A stretch of DNA of 5,800 bases, from contig CABMGU010000012.1 of the NCBI GenBank assembly GCA_902385765.1, positions 1 to 5,800 on the forward strand, read 5' to 3'. The notes below the pieces were generated by a model. It did not search any database. It was not told the origin of the DNA and saw only the letters and a program-made list of their open reading frames with translations. Position numbers and translations under genes: made by a program. The number at the start of each line of letters is the position of its first letter. Position 1 is the stretch's first letter. This stretch comes from an uncultured archaeon. Its GTDB lineage: Archaea; Nanobdellota; Nanobdellia; Woesearchaeales; ARS49. Of this stretch, positions 1-5,446 are shown one piece after another.

Positions 1-519
1 TGAAAAAGGAACGTACCTGGAAGACTTCTCCTGATACGCACCAAGCCTTGCCTCCTGAATGGCAGGAACAGCCAATTGGGAAACATTCTCAACAGCAAAA
101 CGAACAACATCAGAATCCTTCAAAGAATCATGACCATACTGCACAGCCCACTTGCGCATGAACTGCTCAGCCTTCCGCAGGAAAAAAGACATATTCAAAC
201 TCTTTCCTGAACGAATCTGGACTGCAAAATCCTTAACAGAAACAACGTCCTCCTTAGGCAACAAACCCTTCACAAACTCCTCCTGCATCTCTTCAAAAAT
301 AGCAAGAAAACGCATACGCATTGAAACCTGGCTCCTGCTATATCCTCCTTCAAGCAAAGCCCACAAAGAATTAGGCATTGCATCAGAAGCTGCATAAATA
401 TTCTTATCAATATTAGTAAAAAAATGAGCTAAAACGACTTTTTCATCATCACTAAACTCACGAGTCTCCAAAACAGGACCGAAAGTGCCAGTTTTAGACA
501 AAAAGTCCGCCTCTTTCAT
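1..519 (-). CDS. ThyX-like (flavin-dependent thymidylate synthase family) protein, N-terminal part, truncated by window edge
   Basis: The reading frame stays open from an ATG at 519 to base 1 (173 residues, no stop), so the C-terminal part lies outside the window. Recognisable blocks are GGYSRSQVSMR (residues 58-68), YGHDS (128-132), the segment FAVENVSQLA (141-150) and RLGAYQEKSSRY (158-169). The last resembles the ThyX signature RHRxxSxNExSxRY at its ExSxRY end. From memory, this combination fits the long, internally duplicated COG1351 proteins (about 500 residues) of archaea and some bacteria better than the short classical ThyX; this block would be the first copy. Classical ThyX makes dTMP from dUMP using FAD and methylenetetrahydrofolate; whether the long form does so is not evident here. 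A GGGGTG stretch ends 6 nt before the ATG and may be the ribosome binding site. Arginine codons are CGT/AGG/CGC/CGG with no AGA, unlike the divergent neighbour. Family assignment is fairly secure; activity is not. Confidence 0.75.
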   Translation of the reverse strand, partial: MKEADFLSKTGTFGPVLETREFSDDEKVVLAHFFTNIDKNIYAASDAMPNSLWALLEGGYSRSQVSMRMRFLAIFEEMQEEFVKGLLPKEDVVSVKDFAVQIRSGKSLNMSFFLRKAEQFMRKWAVQYGHDSLKDSDVVRFAVENVSQLAVPAIQEARLGAYQEKSSRYVPFS

Positions 520-550
520 AATCACACCCCAACAATTACCCAAAACAGCT

Positions 551-570
551 GATATATATGCTTTTATGTA
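551..570 (-). promoter_or_regulatory. Archaeal BRE/TATA promoter for the ThyX-like gene
   Basis: Read on the minus strand, a purine-rich BRE-like ACATAAAAG precedes the TATA-like CATATATATC. The TATA centre (about 555) would place transcription start near 528, giving a leader of roughly 9 nt that still contains GGTG ahead of the ATG at 519. It shares the 95-bp divergent spacer with the KH-gene promoter. The call rests on sequence pattern and spacing only. Confidence 0.5.
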
Positions 571-576
571 ATGAAA

Positions 577-591
577 CGCAACGTTTTTAAA
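577..591 (+). promoter_or_regulatory. BRE/TATA promoter of the KH-topoisomerase VI cluster, probably giving a leaderless mRNA
   Basis: CGCAACG (577-583) fits the archaeal BRE pattern and is followed directly by TTTTTAAA (584-591). The TATA centre is about 27 bp upstream of the A of the ATG at 615. Archaeal transcription starts about 26-27 bp downstream of the TATA centre, so the transcript should begin at or within a base or two of the start codon. No Shine-Dalgarno motif precedes the ATG, which fits a leaderless message. Confidence 0.55.
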
Positions 592-614
592 GCATTGACT
601 TTCTTGGCTGAACC

Positions 615-1163
615 ATGACCTCCACTCCAAAACAGGAGTTTTCGTACGATCTGCGCATTCCGAAGGAACGCGTGGCAGTGCTCATAGGAAAGAAAGGCGA
701 AGTAAAGCGCACGATAGAGCACGAAACAAAAACAAAAGTACAAATCAACAGCGAAGAAGGAACAGTCAGCCTAACCGGCGAAGACGCGCTATTGCTTTAT
801 CTCGCAAGAGAAATAGTCAGAGCAATAGGCAGAGGATTCAATCCGGACATTGCACTATTACTGTTAAAACAAGACTATGCTTTCGAACTAATAGCAATAC
901 AAGACTACGTCAAAACAGAAAACGACCTCGAAAGACTAAGAGGCAGAGTCATAGGCGAAGGCGGAAAAAGCAGGCGAACAATAGAAGAGCTCACGCAGAC
1001 AAACATCTGCGTTTTCGGCAAAACAGCAGGAATAATAGGACCTGCAGAAAACATATCAGACGCGAGAAGAGCAATTGAAAGCCTGCTGGCAGGAAGCCCT
1101 CACGCACACGTTTACAAATGGCTTGAAAGACGAAGAAAAATGGGAAGACGAACATGGCAATAG
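615..1163 (+). CDS. Two-KH-domain RNA-binding protein, archaeal Dim2/Pno1 (Krr1-like) family
   Basis: A 182-residue protein with two KH domains. The first has the GxxG loop GKKG (25-28) in VAVLIGKKGEVKRTIE, and the second has GEGG (114-117) in GRVIGEGGKSRRTIEEL. The linker block GRGFNPDIALLLL (72-84) is typical of the archaeal Dim2/Pno1-like family, and a basic tail (WLERRRKMGRR) ends the protein. Length matches the family (about 180-200). Family members act in small ribosomal subunit biogenesis, and archaeal Dim2 is reported to bind the 3' region of 16S rRNA. The start is firm: an in-frame TGA at 609-611 leaves ATG 615 as the only reasonable start. The gene overlaps topoisomerase VI subunit B by 10 nt, an order I recall from other archaea. 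Arginine codons are mainly AGA with some CGA and CGC. Confidence 0.9.
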   Translation: MTSTPKQEFSYDLRIPKERVAVLIGKKGEVKRTIEHETKTKVQINSEEGTVSLTGEDALLLYLAREIVRAIGRGFNPDIALLLLKQDYAFELIAIQDYVKTENDLERLRGRVIGEGGKSRRTIEELTQTNICVFGKTAGIIGPAENISDARRAIESLLAGSPHAHVYKWLERRRKMGRRTWQ

Positions 1164-2782
1164 CAGAAGAACTGGCCAAAAAACAAAAAGACATCTCAGT
1201 AGCAGAATTCTTCGAAAGAAACAGACACCTCTTAGGATTTGACAACAAAAGAAAAGCATTACTGACTGTAGTGAAAGAAGCAGTCGACAATTCCTTGGAT
1301 GCCTGCGAAGAAGCAAAAACGCTTCCGGAAATCAACATACAAATTGTTGAAATGGGAAACGACAGGTTCAGGATATCTGTAGAAGACAACGGACCAGGAA
1401 TAGTCAAAAAACAAATACCGAACATATTCGCAAAATTACTCTACGGAAGCAAATTCCACACAATGAAACAAGCAAGAGGACAGCAAGGAATAGGCATCTC
1501 AGCAGCGGTCCTTTATGCACAACTGACAACAGGAAGACCAGCAAAAATCTGGAGCAGAATAGAAGCAGACAAGCCAGCACAATACTTTGAACTTCACATA
1601 GACACGCAAACAAACACGCCAGAAATAGTGAAAGAAGAAGAAACAAACTGGAAAAAAGAACACGGCACAAAAATAGAACTTGATGTCGACGCAACATACC
1701 AAAAAGGAGACCAAAGCGTAGACTCATACCTGAAGCAGACAGCAATCGCAAACCCGCACGCAACAATCATTTACACAAACCCGAAAGCAGAACAACTCAT
1801 ATTCCCAAGAGCAACAGACAAACTGCCAAAAGAACCAATAGAAATCAAACCACATCCATACGGAATAGAGTTAGGCATCATGCTCAAGATGGTCAAAAAC
1901 ACAGACTGCAGAACACTGCAAAGCTTCCTGACACAAGAATTCTCAAGAGTGGGACCACAGACAGCAAAAGAAATCTGCGACAAAGCAGGACTATTCACAA
2001 ACATGAAGCCAGGCGAACTGCAACTGCCACACGTGGAGAAATTAGTAGAGGCAATTAAAAATACTAAGATAATTGCGCCAAGCACAGACTGCATAGTACC
2101 GATTGGAGAAGACTTACTGGAAAAAGGACTGCGCAAAGAAGTTGCAGCAGAATTCTACACAGCAGTATCAAGAAGCCCTGATGTTTACAAAGGAATACCA
2201 TTCGTAATAGAAGTAGCGCTGGCATACGGCGGACAACAAACAGGAGAAGAACCAATAAGATTACTGAGATTTGCGAACAGAGTACCATTACTATACCAAC
2301 AGGGCTCCTGCGCAGGAACAAAGTCAGTAGTACAAACAAACTGGAAACCATACGGGTTAGGACAAAGCCAAGGAGCACTACCTGTAGGACCATTAACAGT
2401 AGTAGTTTCAATGGTATCAGTCTGGCCCCCATTCACTTCTGAAGCAAAAGAAGCAATCGCACACTATCCTGAAATCGTCAAAGAAATGAAACTGGCACTG
2501 CAAGAAGCAGGAAGACGGCTTGGAAGCTACGTCAACAAAAAAAGAAGAGTATCAGACCAACAGGAAAGAGTAAACATTTTTGAAAATTACATACCAGAAG
2601 TTGCAGACGCACTCTACAGACTAACAGGAGTGGGAAAGGAAAAAATCATAGAAAGCATGAGAAGAATGCTGGAAAAGAATAAAGAGTATATTGCGGCGCA
2701 CAAAGAAGCACACAAAGTAGAAGCAACAGAAAAGAAAGACAAGGAAGGACAGGTAAGACTGGCAGGATTTGAAGATGAGTAA
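1154..2782 (+). CDS. top6B: DNA topoisomerase VI subunit B (GHKL ATPase)
   Basis: This is the ATPase subunit of the A2B2 type IIB topoisomerase, which passes one DNA duplex through a double-strand break to relax or decatenate DNA. At 542 residues it is close to family length. The Bergerat-fold motifs are complete: the N box VKEAVDNSLDACEEA with E42 and N46, the G1 box EDNGPGI (77-83) with D78, and the G2 lid GQQGIGI (109-115). A helix-two-turn-helix region follows at about 253-305 (RTLQSFL to VEAIKN). The transducer domain contains NWKPYGLGQSQGALPVGP and FTSEAKEAIA, where K432 is the likely ATP-contacting switch lysine. The C-terminal tail (from about 500) is short and charged, with no obvious extra domain. 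The N-terminus (KDISVAEFFERNR, LGFDNKRKALLT) aligns well with known Top6B proteins as I remember them, supporting ATG 1154. No strong Shine-Dalgarno precedes the start, so translation is probably coupled to the KH gene. Confidence 0.97.
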   Translation: MAIAEELAKKQKDISVAEFFERNRHLLGFDNKRKALLTVVKEAVDNSLDACEEAKTLPEINIQIVEMGNDRFRISVEDNGPGIVKKQIPNIFAKLLYGSKFHTMKQARGQQGIGISAAVLYAQLTTGRPAKIWSRIEADKPAQYFELHIDTQTNTPEIVKEEETNWKKEHGTKIELDVDATYQKGDQSVDSYLKQTAIANPHATIIYTNPKAEQLIFPRATDKLPKEPIEIKPHPYGIELGIMLKMVKNTDCRTLQSFLTQEFSRVGPQTAKEICDKAGLFTNMKPGELQLPHVEKLVEAIKNTKIIAPSTDCIVPIGEDLLEKGLRKEVAAEFYTAVSRSPDVYKGIPFVIEVALAYGGQQTGEEPIRLLRFANRVPLLYQQGSCAGTKSVVQTNWKPYGLGQSQGALPVGPLTVVVSMVSVWPPFTSEAKEAIAHYPEIVKEMKLALQEAGRRLGSYVNKKRRVSDQQERVNIFENYIPEVADALYRLTGVGKEKIIESMRRMLEKNKEYIAAHKEAHKVEATEKKDKEGQVRLAGFEDE

Positions 2783-3851
2783 ACCAAAAGAAGCAATAGA
2801 AGAACTCGGAAAAGAACTCGTAAAAGATGTTCTGGCAAACAAACAGCCAAAAATGACAGTTCCGATAAGAGCTTTATCCAACATCACATTCGACCGAAAA
2901 ACAGAAACACTGCGCCTTGGAAATAATACTGCAGAAAGAAACTTCTTCAACGTAGCACACTCCAAAAAATTCCTACAAACACTGGAAGTGGCAGCAGTAA
3001 GCAAGAATCTGCTTGAAGACGGAAAACACGCATCACTCAGAGACGTATTCTACATGGTCAAAAGAACAATACCAAACACCAAAACAAACGTGGTAGACGA
3101 ACAAACAGAAAGCGATGACGCAATAGAAGATTTGGAACTGCTGACAGCCAGTTCAAGAGAAAAGTTGAACATCAACGCAAACAAAATGGGCTCAGTTGCA
3201 GGAAACGTTGTTATTGAGGACAAAGGAGACGAAATAGACTGGAGCAAAATGGGAAGCGGAGGATGGTCAGTACCATCAAACGTAGAAGAAATCAAGTTCA
3301 AAAAAGTAAAAGCAAAGTATGTGATATACATGGAAAAAGCAGCAGTCTGGGAAAGACTGCACGAAGACAAGTTCTGGGACAAACAAAACTGCATAATAAT
3401 GAGCTCACAAGGACAAACAACAAGAGGAATCAGAAGATTGCTGCAAAGATTATCAGAAGAACACAAACTGCCGATTTATGTACTCGCGGATTTTGACCCG
3501 TGGGGATTCTACATTTACTCTGTCTTGAAATTCGGCTCGATAAATTTAGCACACATGGCAGAAAGCATGACACTGAACACTGCAAGATTCCTGGGAATAA
3601 CAGCAGACGACATAGAAAAGTATGGCTTGAAAAAACACCTAATAACATTCAAAGAAGTAGACATGAAAAGACTAGAACAGCTGCAAAACTACGAATGGTT
3701 CAAAGACAACAAAGCCTGGCAGAGACAATTCAAACTAATGAAAACCTTCAAAGCAAAAGCAGAAATCCAAGCATTATCATCCAGAGGAATCAGCTTCATA
3801 ACAGACAAATACCTTCCAGAAAAAATTAAAAATGAAGACTTCTTGAAGTAA
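2775..3851 (+). CDS. top6A: DNA topoisomerase VI subunit A (Spo11-like cleavage subunit)
   Basis: This is the DNA-cleaving subunit, homologous to eukaryotic Spo11; it forms a 5'-phosphotyrosyl link to DNA. The 358 residues from ATG 2775 match the family. The winged-helix CAP domain holds SLRDVFYMVKRT, with Y93 as the expected catalytic tyrosine; the residue before it is Phe rather than the common Tyr, as in yeast Spo11. The Toprim domain supplies E187 (VIYMEKAAVWERL) and the DxD pair D239/D241 in VLADFDPWGFYIYSVLKFGS, which bind Mg2+. GQTTRGIRRLL, between the two Toprim motifs, is also characteristic. A TTG two codons upstream (2769) is in frame, but ATG 2775 is preferred because it gives a normal N-terminus. 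The gene overlaps subunit B by 8 nt, so coupled, balanced synthesis of the two partners is likely. Nothing is missing for activity. Confidence 0.97.
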   Translation: MSKPKEAIEELGKELVKDVLANKQPKMTVPIRALSNITFDRKTETLRLGNNTAERNFFNVAHSKKFLQTLEVAAVSKNLLEDGKHASLRDVFYMVKRTIPNTKTNVVDEQTESDDAIEDLELLTASSREKLNINANKMGSVAGNVVIEDKGDEIDWSKMGSGGWSVPSNVEEIKFKKVKAKYVIYMEKAAVWERLHEDKFWDKQNCIIMSSQGQTTRGIRRLLQRLSEEHKLPIYVLADFDPWGFYIYSVLKFGSINLAHMAESMTLNTARFLGITADDIEKYGLKKHLITFKEVDMKRLEQLQNYEWFKDNKAWQRQFKLMKTFKAKAEIQALSSRGISFITDKYLPEKIKNEDFLK

Positions 3852-3856
3852 AGATT

Positions 3857-4456
3857 ATGGACCTCGCTCACATAGCAAGAAACTACGAAGCAAACAGGGC
3901 AGTCACAGAACTCGTAAACAGATTAGCACCGTTCAGCGAGGAAGGGATAAGAAGAAAAGTACTTGACCTTGCTCCAGGAAACACCCGCAACACGAGATTC
4001 CTCTTCTCACTAGGATATCATATTGTAGCATTACAAGATGAGAAAGCCGATGCTGAAATACTAAAAAACCTGACTGAAATGCCCCAACTATGCAAAGACT
4101 GCGAAGAATACAACGCACAACAACAGAAAAGACCAGTAAATCCGAAAAACCTGCTCGAATATGAACTCGTTGACAGATTACCGGAAGGACAGTTTGACGG
4201 CATAATAGCAATACACGCGTTCATAGATTTATCACCCGCACAATTAAGATATTTCGTAGATTACATCAATGACCACACAAAACCAAAAGGATATTTAGCT
4301 TTTACAACAAGAACAACACAACCAAACCCATTCCCAAAATGGATGAACGTCCCTGACTGGAAAACAAAGTACACGGGAAGAGATGAAAAAAGAAAAACAG
4401 AAACTCTGAATCTCGCAATGGTCATAGAACGACTTATGAGAAAGCCGAGAAAATAA
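3857..4456 (+). CDS. Class I SAM-methyltransferase-like protein with degenerate motif I, in the topoisomerase VI cluster
   Basis: A 199-residue protein starting 5 nt after the topoisomerase VI subunit A stop, so probably co-transcribed. Residues 34-61 have the layout of a Rossmann methyltransferase motif I: KVLDLAPGNTRNTRFLFSLG is followed by YHIVALQDE. By comparison with TehB-like proteins (DLGCGNGRN), the first and third glycines are Ala and Thr here, and only G41 remains. The acidic residue ending the second strand (D61) is present. FDGIIAIHAFIDLSP (113-127) and a following KPKGYLAFTT (142-151) look like the strand 4 and strand 5 regions. A CKDC pair lies at 79-82 and the C-terminus is basic. 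There is no signal peptide or membrane segment. The fold assignment is reasonable; substrate and even activity are unknown. It could be an enzyme with an altered SAM pocket or a non-catalytic relative. Linkage to DNA topology rests on operon position only. Confidence 0.65.
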   Translation: MDLAHIARNYEANRAVTELVNRLAPFSEEGIRRKVLDLAPGNTRNTRFLFSLGYHIVALQDEKADAEILKNLTEMPQLCKDCEEYNAQQQKRPVNPKNLLEYELVDRLPEGQFDGIIAIHAFIDLSPAQLRYFVDYINDHTKPKGYLAFTTRTTQPNPFPKWMNVPDWKTKYTGRDEKRKTETLNLAMVIERLMRKPRK

Positions 4457-4457
4457 A
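4447..4457 (-). terminator. Oligo-T tract after tRNA-Arg, possible terminator
   Basis: On the minus strand the tRNA 3' end is followed at once by TTTATTTTCTC. T-rich tracts of this kind terminate archaeal RNA polymerase. The tract is the antisense of the last codons and stop of the methyltransferase-like gene. No stem-loop is needed or seen. Confidence 0.4.
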
Positions 4458-4483
4458 CGGGCCCGGTGGGATTTGAACCCACG

Positions 4484-4500
4484 ATCTTCTGCTATCTTCT
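4484..4500 (-). repeat. Direct repeat AGAAGAT spanning the 3' splice region of intron 2
   Basis: AGAAGAT occurs at 4494-4500 (end of intron 2) and again at 4484-4490 (positions 41-47 of the tRNA), separated by 3 nt. Both copies contain GAAG, which can pair with the anticodon-loop CTTC, but only the first copy gives a splice product that folds as a tRNA. Confidence 0.8.
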
Positions 4501-4505
4501 TGGAC
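4494..4505 (-). other. tRNA intron 2: canonical 37/38 intron, 12 nt
   Basis: The intron reads GTCCAAGAAGAT. In the BHB, C32-C35 (CTTC) pairs with GAAG in the intron. The 3-nt bulges are TA|G at the 5' site and AT|A at the 3' site. The outer helix is C28-T29-G30-C31 with G39-C40-A41-G42, which exists in contiguous form only after the 30/31 intron is removed. Inside the motif only TCCAA remains as a loop. The size is near the lower limit known for archaeal tRNA introns. Confidence 0.85.
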
Positions 4506-4512
4506 TAGAAGG

Positions 4513-4529
4513 TTCGACAGCTTATGCTT
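4513..4529 (-). other. tRNA intron 1: non-canonical 30/31 intron, 17 nt
   Basis: The intron reads AAGCATAAGCTGTCGAA. The BHB is complete: exon bases C25-G26-A27-C28 pair with GTCG near the intron end, with bulges TG|A (5' site) and AA|C (3' site). The inner helix is AGC/GCT around an ATAA loop, and the outer helix is G22-A23-G24 with C32-T33-T34 (one G-T). Cutting at the standard place in each bulge restores base pair G30-C40 next to C31-G39. Introns outside 37/38 are known in several archaeal groups. Confidence 0.85.
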
Positions 4530-4585
4530 CAGTCGCTCTGTCCAAGCTGAGCTACGGGCCCATACACTTTGCTTCGTTATTGACG

Positions 4586-4600
4586 ATTTATAAGGTTTAC
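4586..4600 (-). promoter_or_regulatory. BRE/TATA promoter of the tRNA-Arg gene
   Basis: On the minus strand GTAAACC (4600-4594) is followed by TTATAAAT (4593-4586). With G1 of the tRNA (4561) as +1, the TATA box spans -32 to -25, centred near -28. Transcription should therefore start only about 0-2 nt before the mature 5' end. Confidence 0.6.
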
Positions 4601-4683
4601 GACTGCAAAACACCGCTTCGCTCAAGAACACTCCTCACAATGCCCTTCTAAGTCCCTTATGTCGGGCTTGTTCGTCGAAATAA

Positions 4684-5235
4684 TCAGAACGTCTTCTGTT
4701 TTTTAAGCATACCAGCAATGCCAGGAGCAAGCAAAGGCTTGCCTTTGACTAACAAATACTTGTAAGGCAAGTGAACTTCCTCGCCCTTAGCAATAGGAAT
4801 GCAGACGCCCTGCTGGAATTTAATGTCGGATAATTTCTTTCCGTCAACAATCATCTTTGTGACAATGACTGCAGTGTCAGTGGACATCTGAGCCCTGCCA
4901 AGATTAAAAGCAGGATACGGCAAGAACTTAGTAAGCTCTGTTTTCGTACGCTCTTTAGGAGGGTCATCACCAAGAATGCCGCCAAAAATAAAGTAATTGA
5001 ACTTTTTAGCAATATCAGGAGTCAAAGTCTGTTTCGCTTCGGGGTCGAGAATGCAGGCTTTATCAAAACGAAACTGCTTAACGCTTTTCTGCTCGACTCT
5101 GCCGAATTTTTTCAAAACAGAACTTTTAATGTTTGTAAATAAAAGATTCTTCCTGCCAACAAAAGAAGAAATATGAGAGTATTCAAACAAACACCACTTG
5201 AAAAGTTTTGGTTCCAGGTGCTCGATGACAAACAT
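4684..5235 (-). CDS. SPOUT methyltransferase of the Sfm1/DUF431 (COG2428) family
   Basis: A 183-residue protein from ATG 5235. The N-terminus FVIEHLEPKLFKWCLFEYSHI matches the family opening (yeast Sfm1 starts with a very similar IEHME segment). The knot-forming SAM-binding region is clear: FGGILGDDPP (84-93), then FNLGRAQMSTDTAV (110-123), followed by a C-terminal LPYKYLLVKGKPLLAP. Yeast Sfm1 methylates an arginine of ribosomal protein uS3 (Rps3 Arg146); the substrate of archaeal members is not something I can state. Position directly behind uS9 and RpoN fits a role tied to the ribosome or gene expression. A GTG at 5241 would overlap the RpoN stop as GTGA and add only two residues; ATG is preferred because family proteins start at this point. 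The lysine-rich tail is short. Confidence 0.85.
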   Translation of the reverse strand: MFVIEHLEPKLFKWCLFEYSHISSFVGRKNLLFTNIKSSVLKKFGRVEQKSVKQFRFDKACILDPEAKQTLTPDIAKKFNYFIFGGILGDDPPKERTKTELTKFLPYPAFNLGRAQMSTDTAVIVTKMIVDGKKLSDIKFQQGVCIPIAKGEEVHLPYKYLLVKGKPLLAPGIAGMLKKQKTF

Positions 5236-5237
5236 AC

Positions 5238-5435
5238 TCACGTTTTCTTGAACTGGGAAAGCGTATCAATCATGTCAACGTGACCCATAAACATCGCACG
5301 ACAGCAATATCTTTCAAGACCGAGCTCGTCAAGAATGTCCTTCTTGTTCTCGCCTTTCTTTGAACGGGAGTCAAACTCTTCCCACAAGTGCGCAACAGGC
5401 TTTCCACAACTCCAGCAACGAATCGGAATTATCAT
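5238..5435 (-). CDS. rpoN: DNA-directed RNA polymerase subunit N (Rpb10 homologue)
   Basis: A 65-residue zinc protein and essential assembly subunit of archaeal RNA polymerase, equivalent to eukaryotic Rpb10. The zinc site is complete: C7 and C10 in IRCWSCGK, and the invariant pair C44-C45 in RYCCRAMFMGHVDMID. Length matches the family exactly. It starts 9 nt after the uS9 stop with a strong Shine-Dalgarno, and ends within 2 nt of (or overlaps) the Sfm1-like start. The uS9-rpoN order is standard in archaeal ribosomal/RNA polymerase operons. Confidence 0.98.
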   Translation of the reverse strand: MIIPIRCWSCGKPVAHLWEEFDSRSKKGENKKDILDELGLERYCCRAMFMGHVDMIDTLSQFKKT

Positions 5436-5440
5436 TTTTC

Positions 5441-5446
5441 CCTCCT
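5441..5446 (-). promoter_or_regulatory. Shine-Dalgarno of rpoN overlapping the uS9 stop codon
   Basis: The minus strand carries AGGAGG 5 nt before the rpoN ATG. Its first two bases are the last two bases of the uS9 TAG stop (5447-5445), so ribosomes ending uS9 are placed on the rpoN start signal. This is the strongest such site in the window; the topoisomerase VI cluster has none comparable. Confidence 0.8.

Larger units (their letters stand above)
4458..4561 (-). tRNA. tRNA-Arg(UCU) with two introns (positions 30/31 and 37/38)
   Basis: The minus strand shows a full cloverleaf. Acceptor stem GGGCCCG pairs with CGGGCCC, with discriminator G73 and no encoded CCA. T8 A9 follow, then D stem GCTC/GAGC around a 10-nt loop and T arm GTGGG-TTCAAAT-CCCAC. 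Between the D stem and T stem there are 52 nt instead of 23, so 29 nt are extra. Two perfect BHB motifs account for exactly these: 17 nt after position 30 and 12 nt after position 37. The joined product is 75 nt with anticodon stem ACTGC/GCAGA (one A27-A43 mismatch), loop CTTCTAA and variable loop AGATC. That loop, the GGGCCCG acceptor and G73 all fit archaeal tRNA-Arg(UCU), which reads AGA and AGG. A class II tRNA (Leu/Ser) with a long variable arm was considered and does not fold. No CCA follows, so the 3' end must be added enzymatically. Confidence 0.9.

Noticed and set aside
152..397. Plus-strand open frame of 81 codons
   Set aside because: It is antisense to the ThyX-like gene, whose minus-strand frame shows family motifs; the plus-strand translation resembles nothing recognisable.
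2769..2774. TTG start for topoisomerase VI subunit A
   Set aside because: The ATG at 2775 is in frame two codons later and gives a normal start with an 8-nt overlap.
4458..4561. Reading the tRNA as a class II tRNA (Leu or Ser) with a long variable arm, or as tRNA-Phe from the CTGAAGC stretch
   Set aside because: No anticodon stem forms around those choices and the supposed variable arm does not pair. The two-intron model explains every base and gives a canonical Arg(UCU) loop.
4466..4651. Plus-strand open frame across the tRNA gene
   Set aside because: Most of it is the complement of the tRNA and its promoter; it has no ribosome binding site and no protein-like features.
4637..4683. Possible hairpin CCC...GGG downstream of the Sfm1-like stop as a terminator
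   Set aside because: Only three base pairs with a 7-nt loop and no following T tract on the minus strand.
5239..5241. GTG start for the Sfm1-like gene
   Set aside because: It is possible (4-nt GTGA overlap with rpoN), but the ATG at 5235 coincides with the usual family N-terminus; the difference is two residues.
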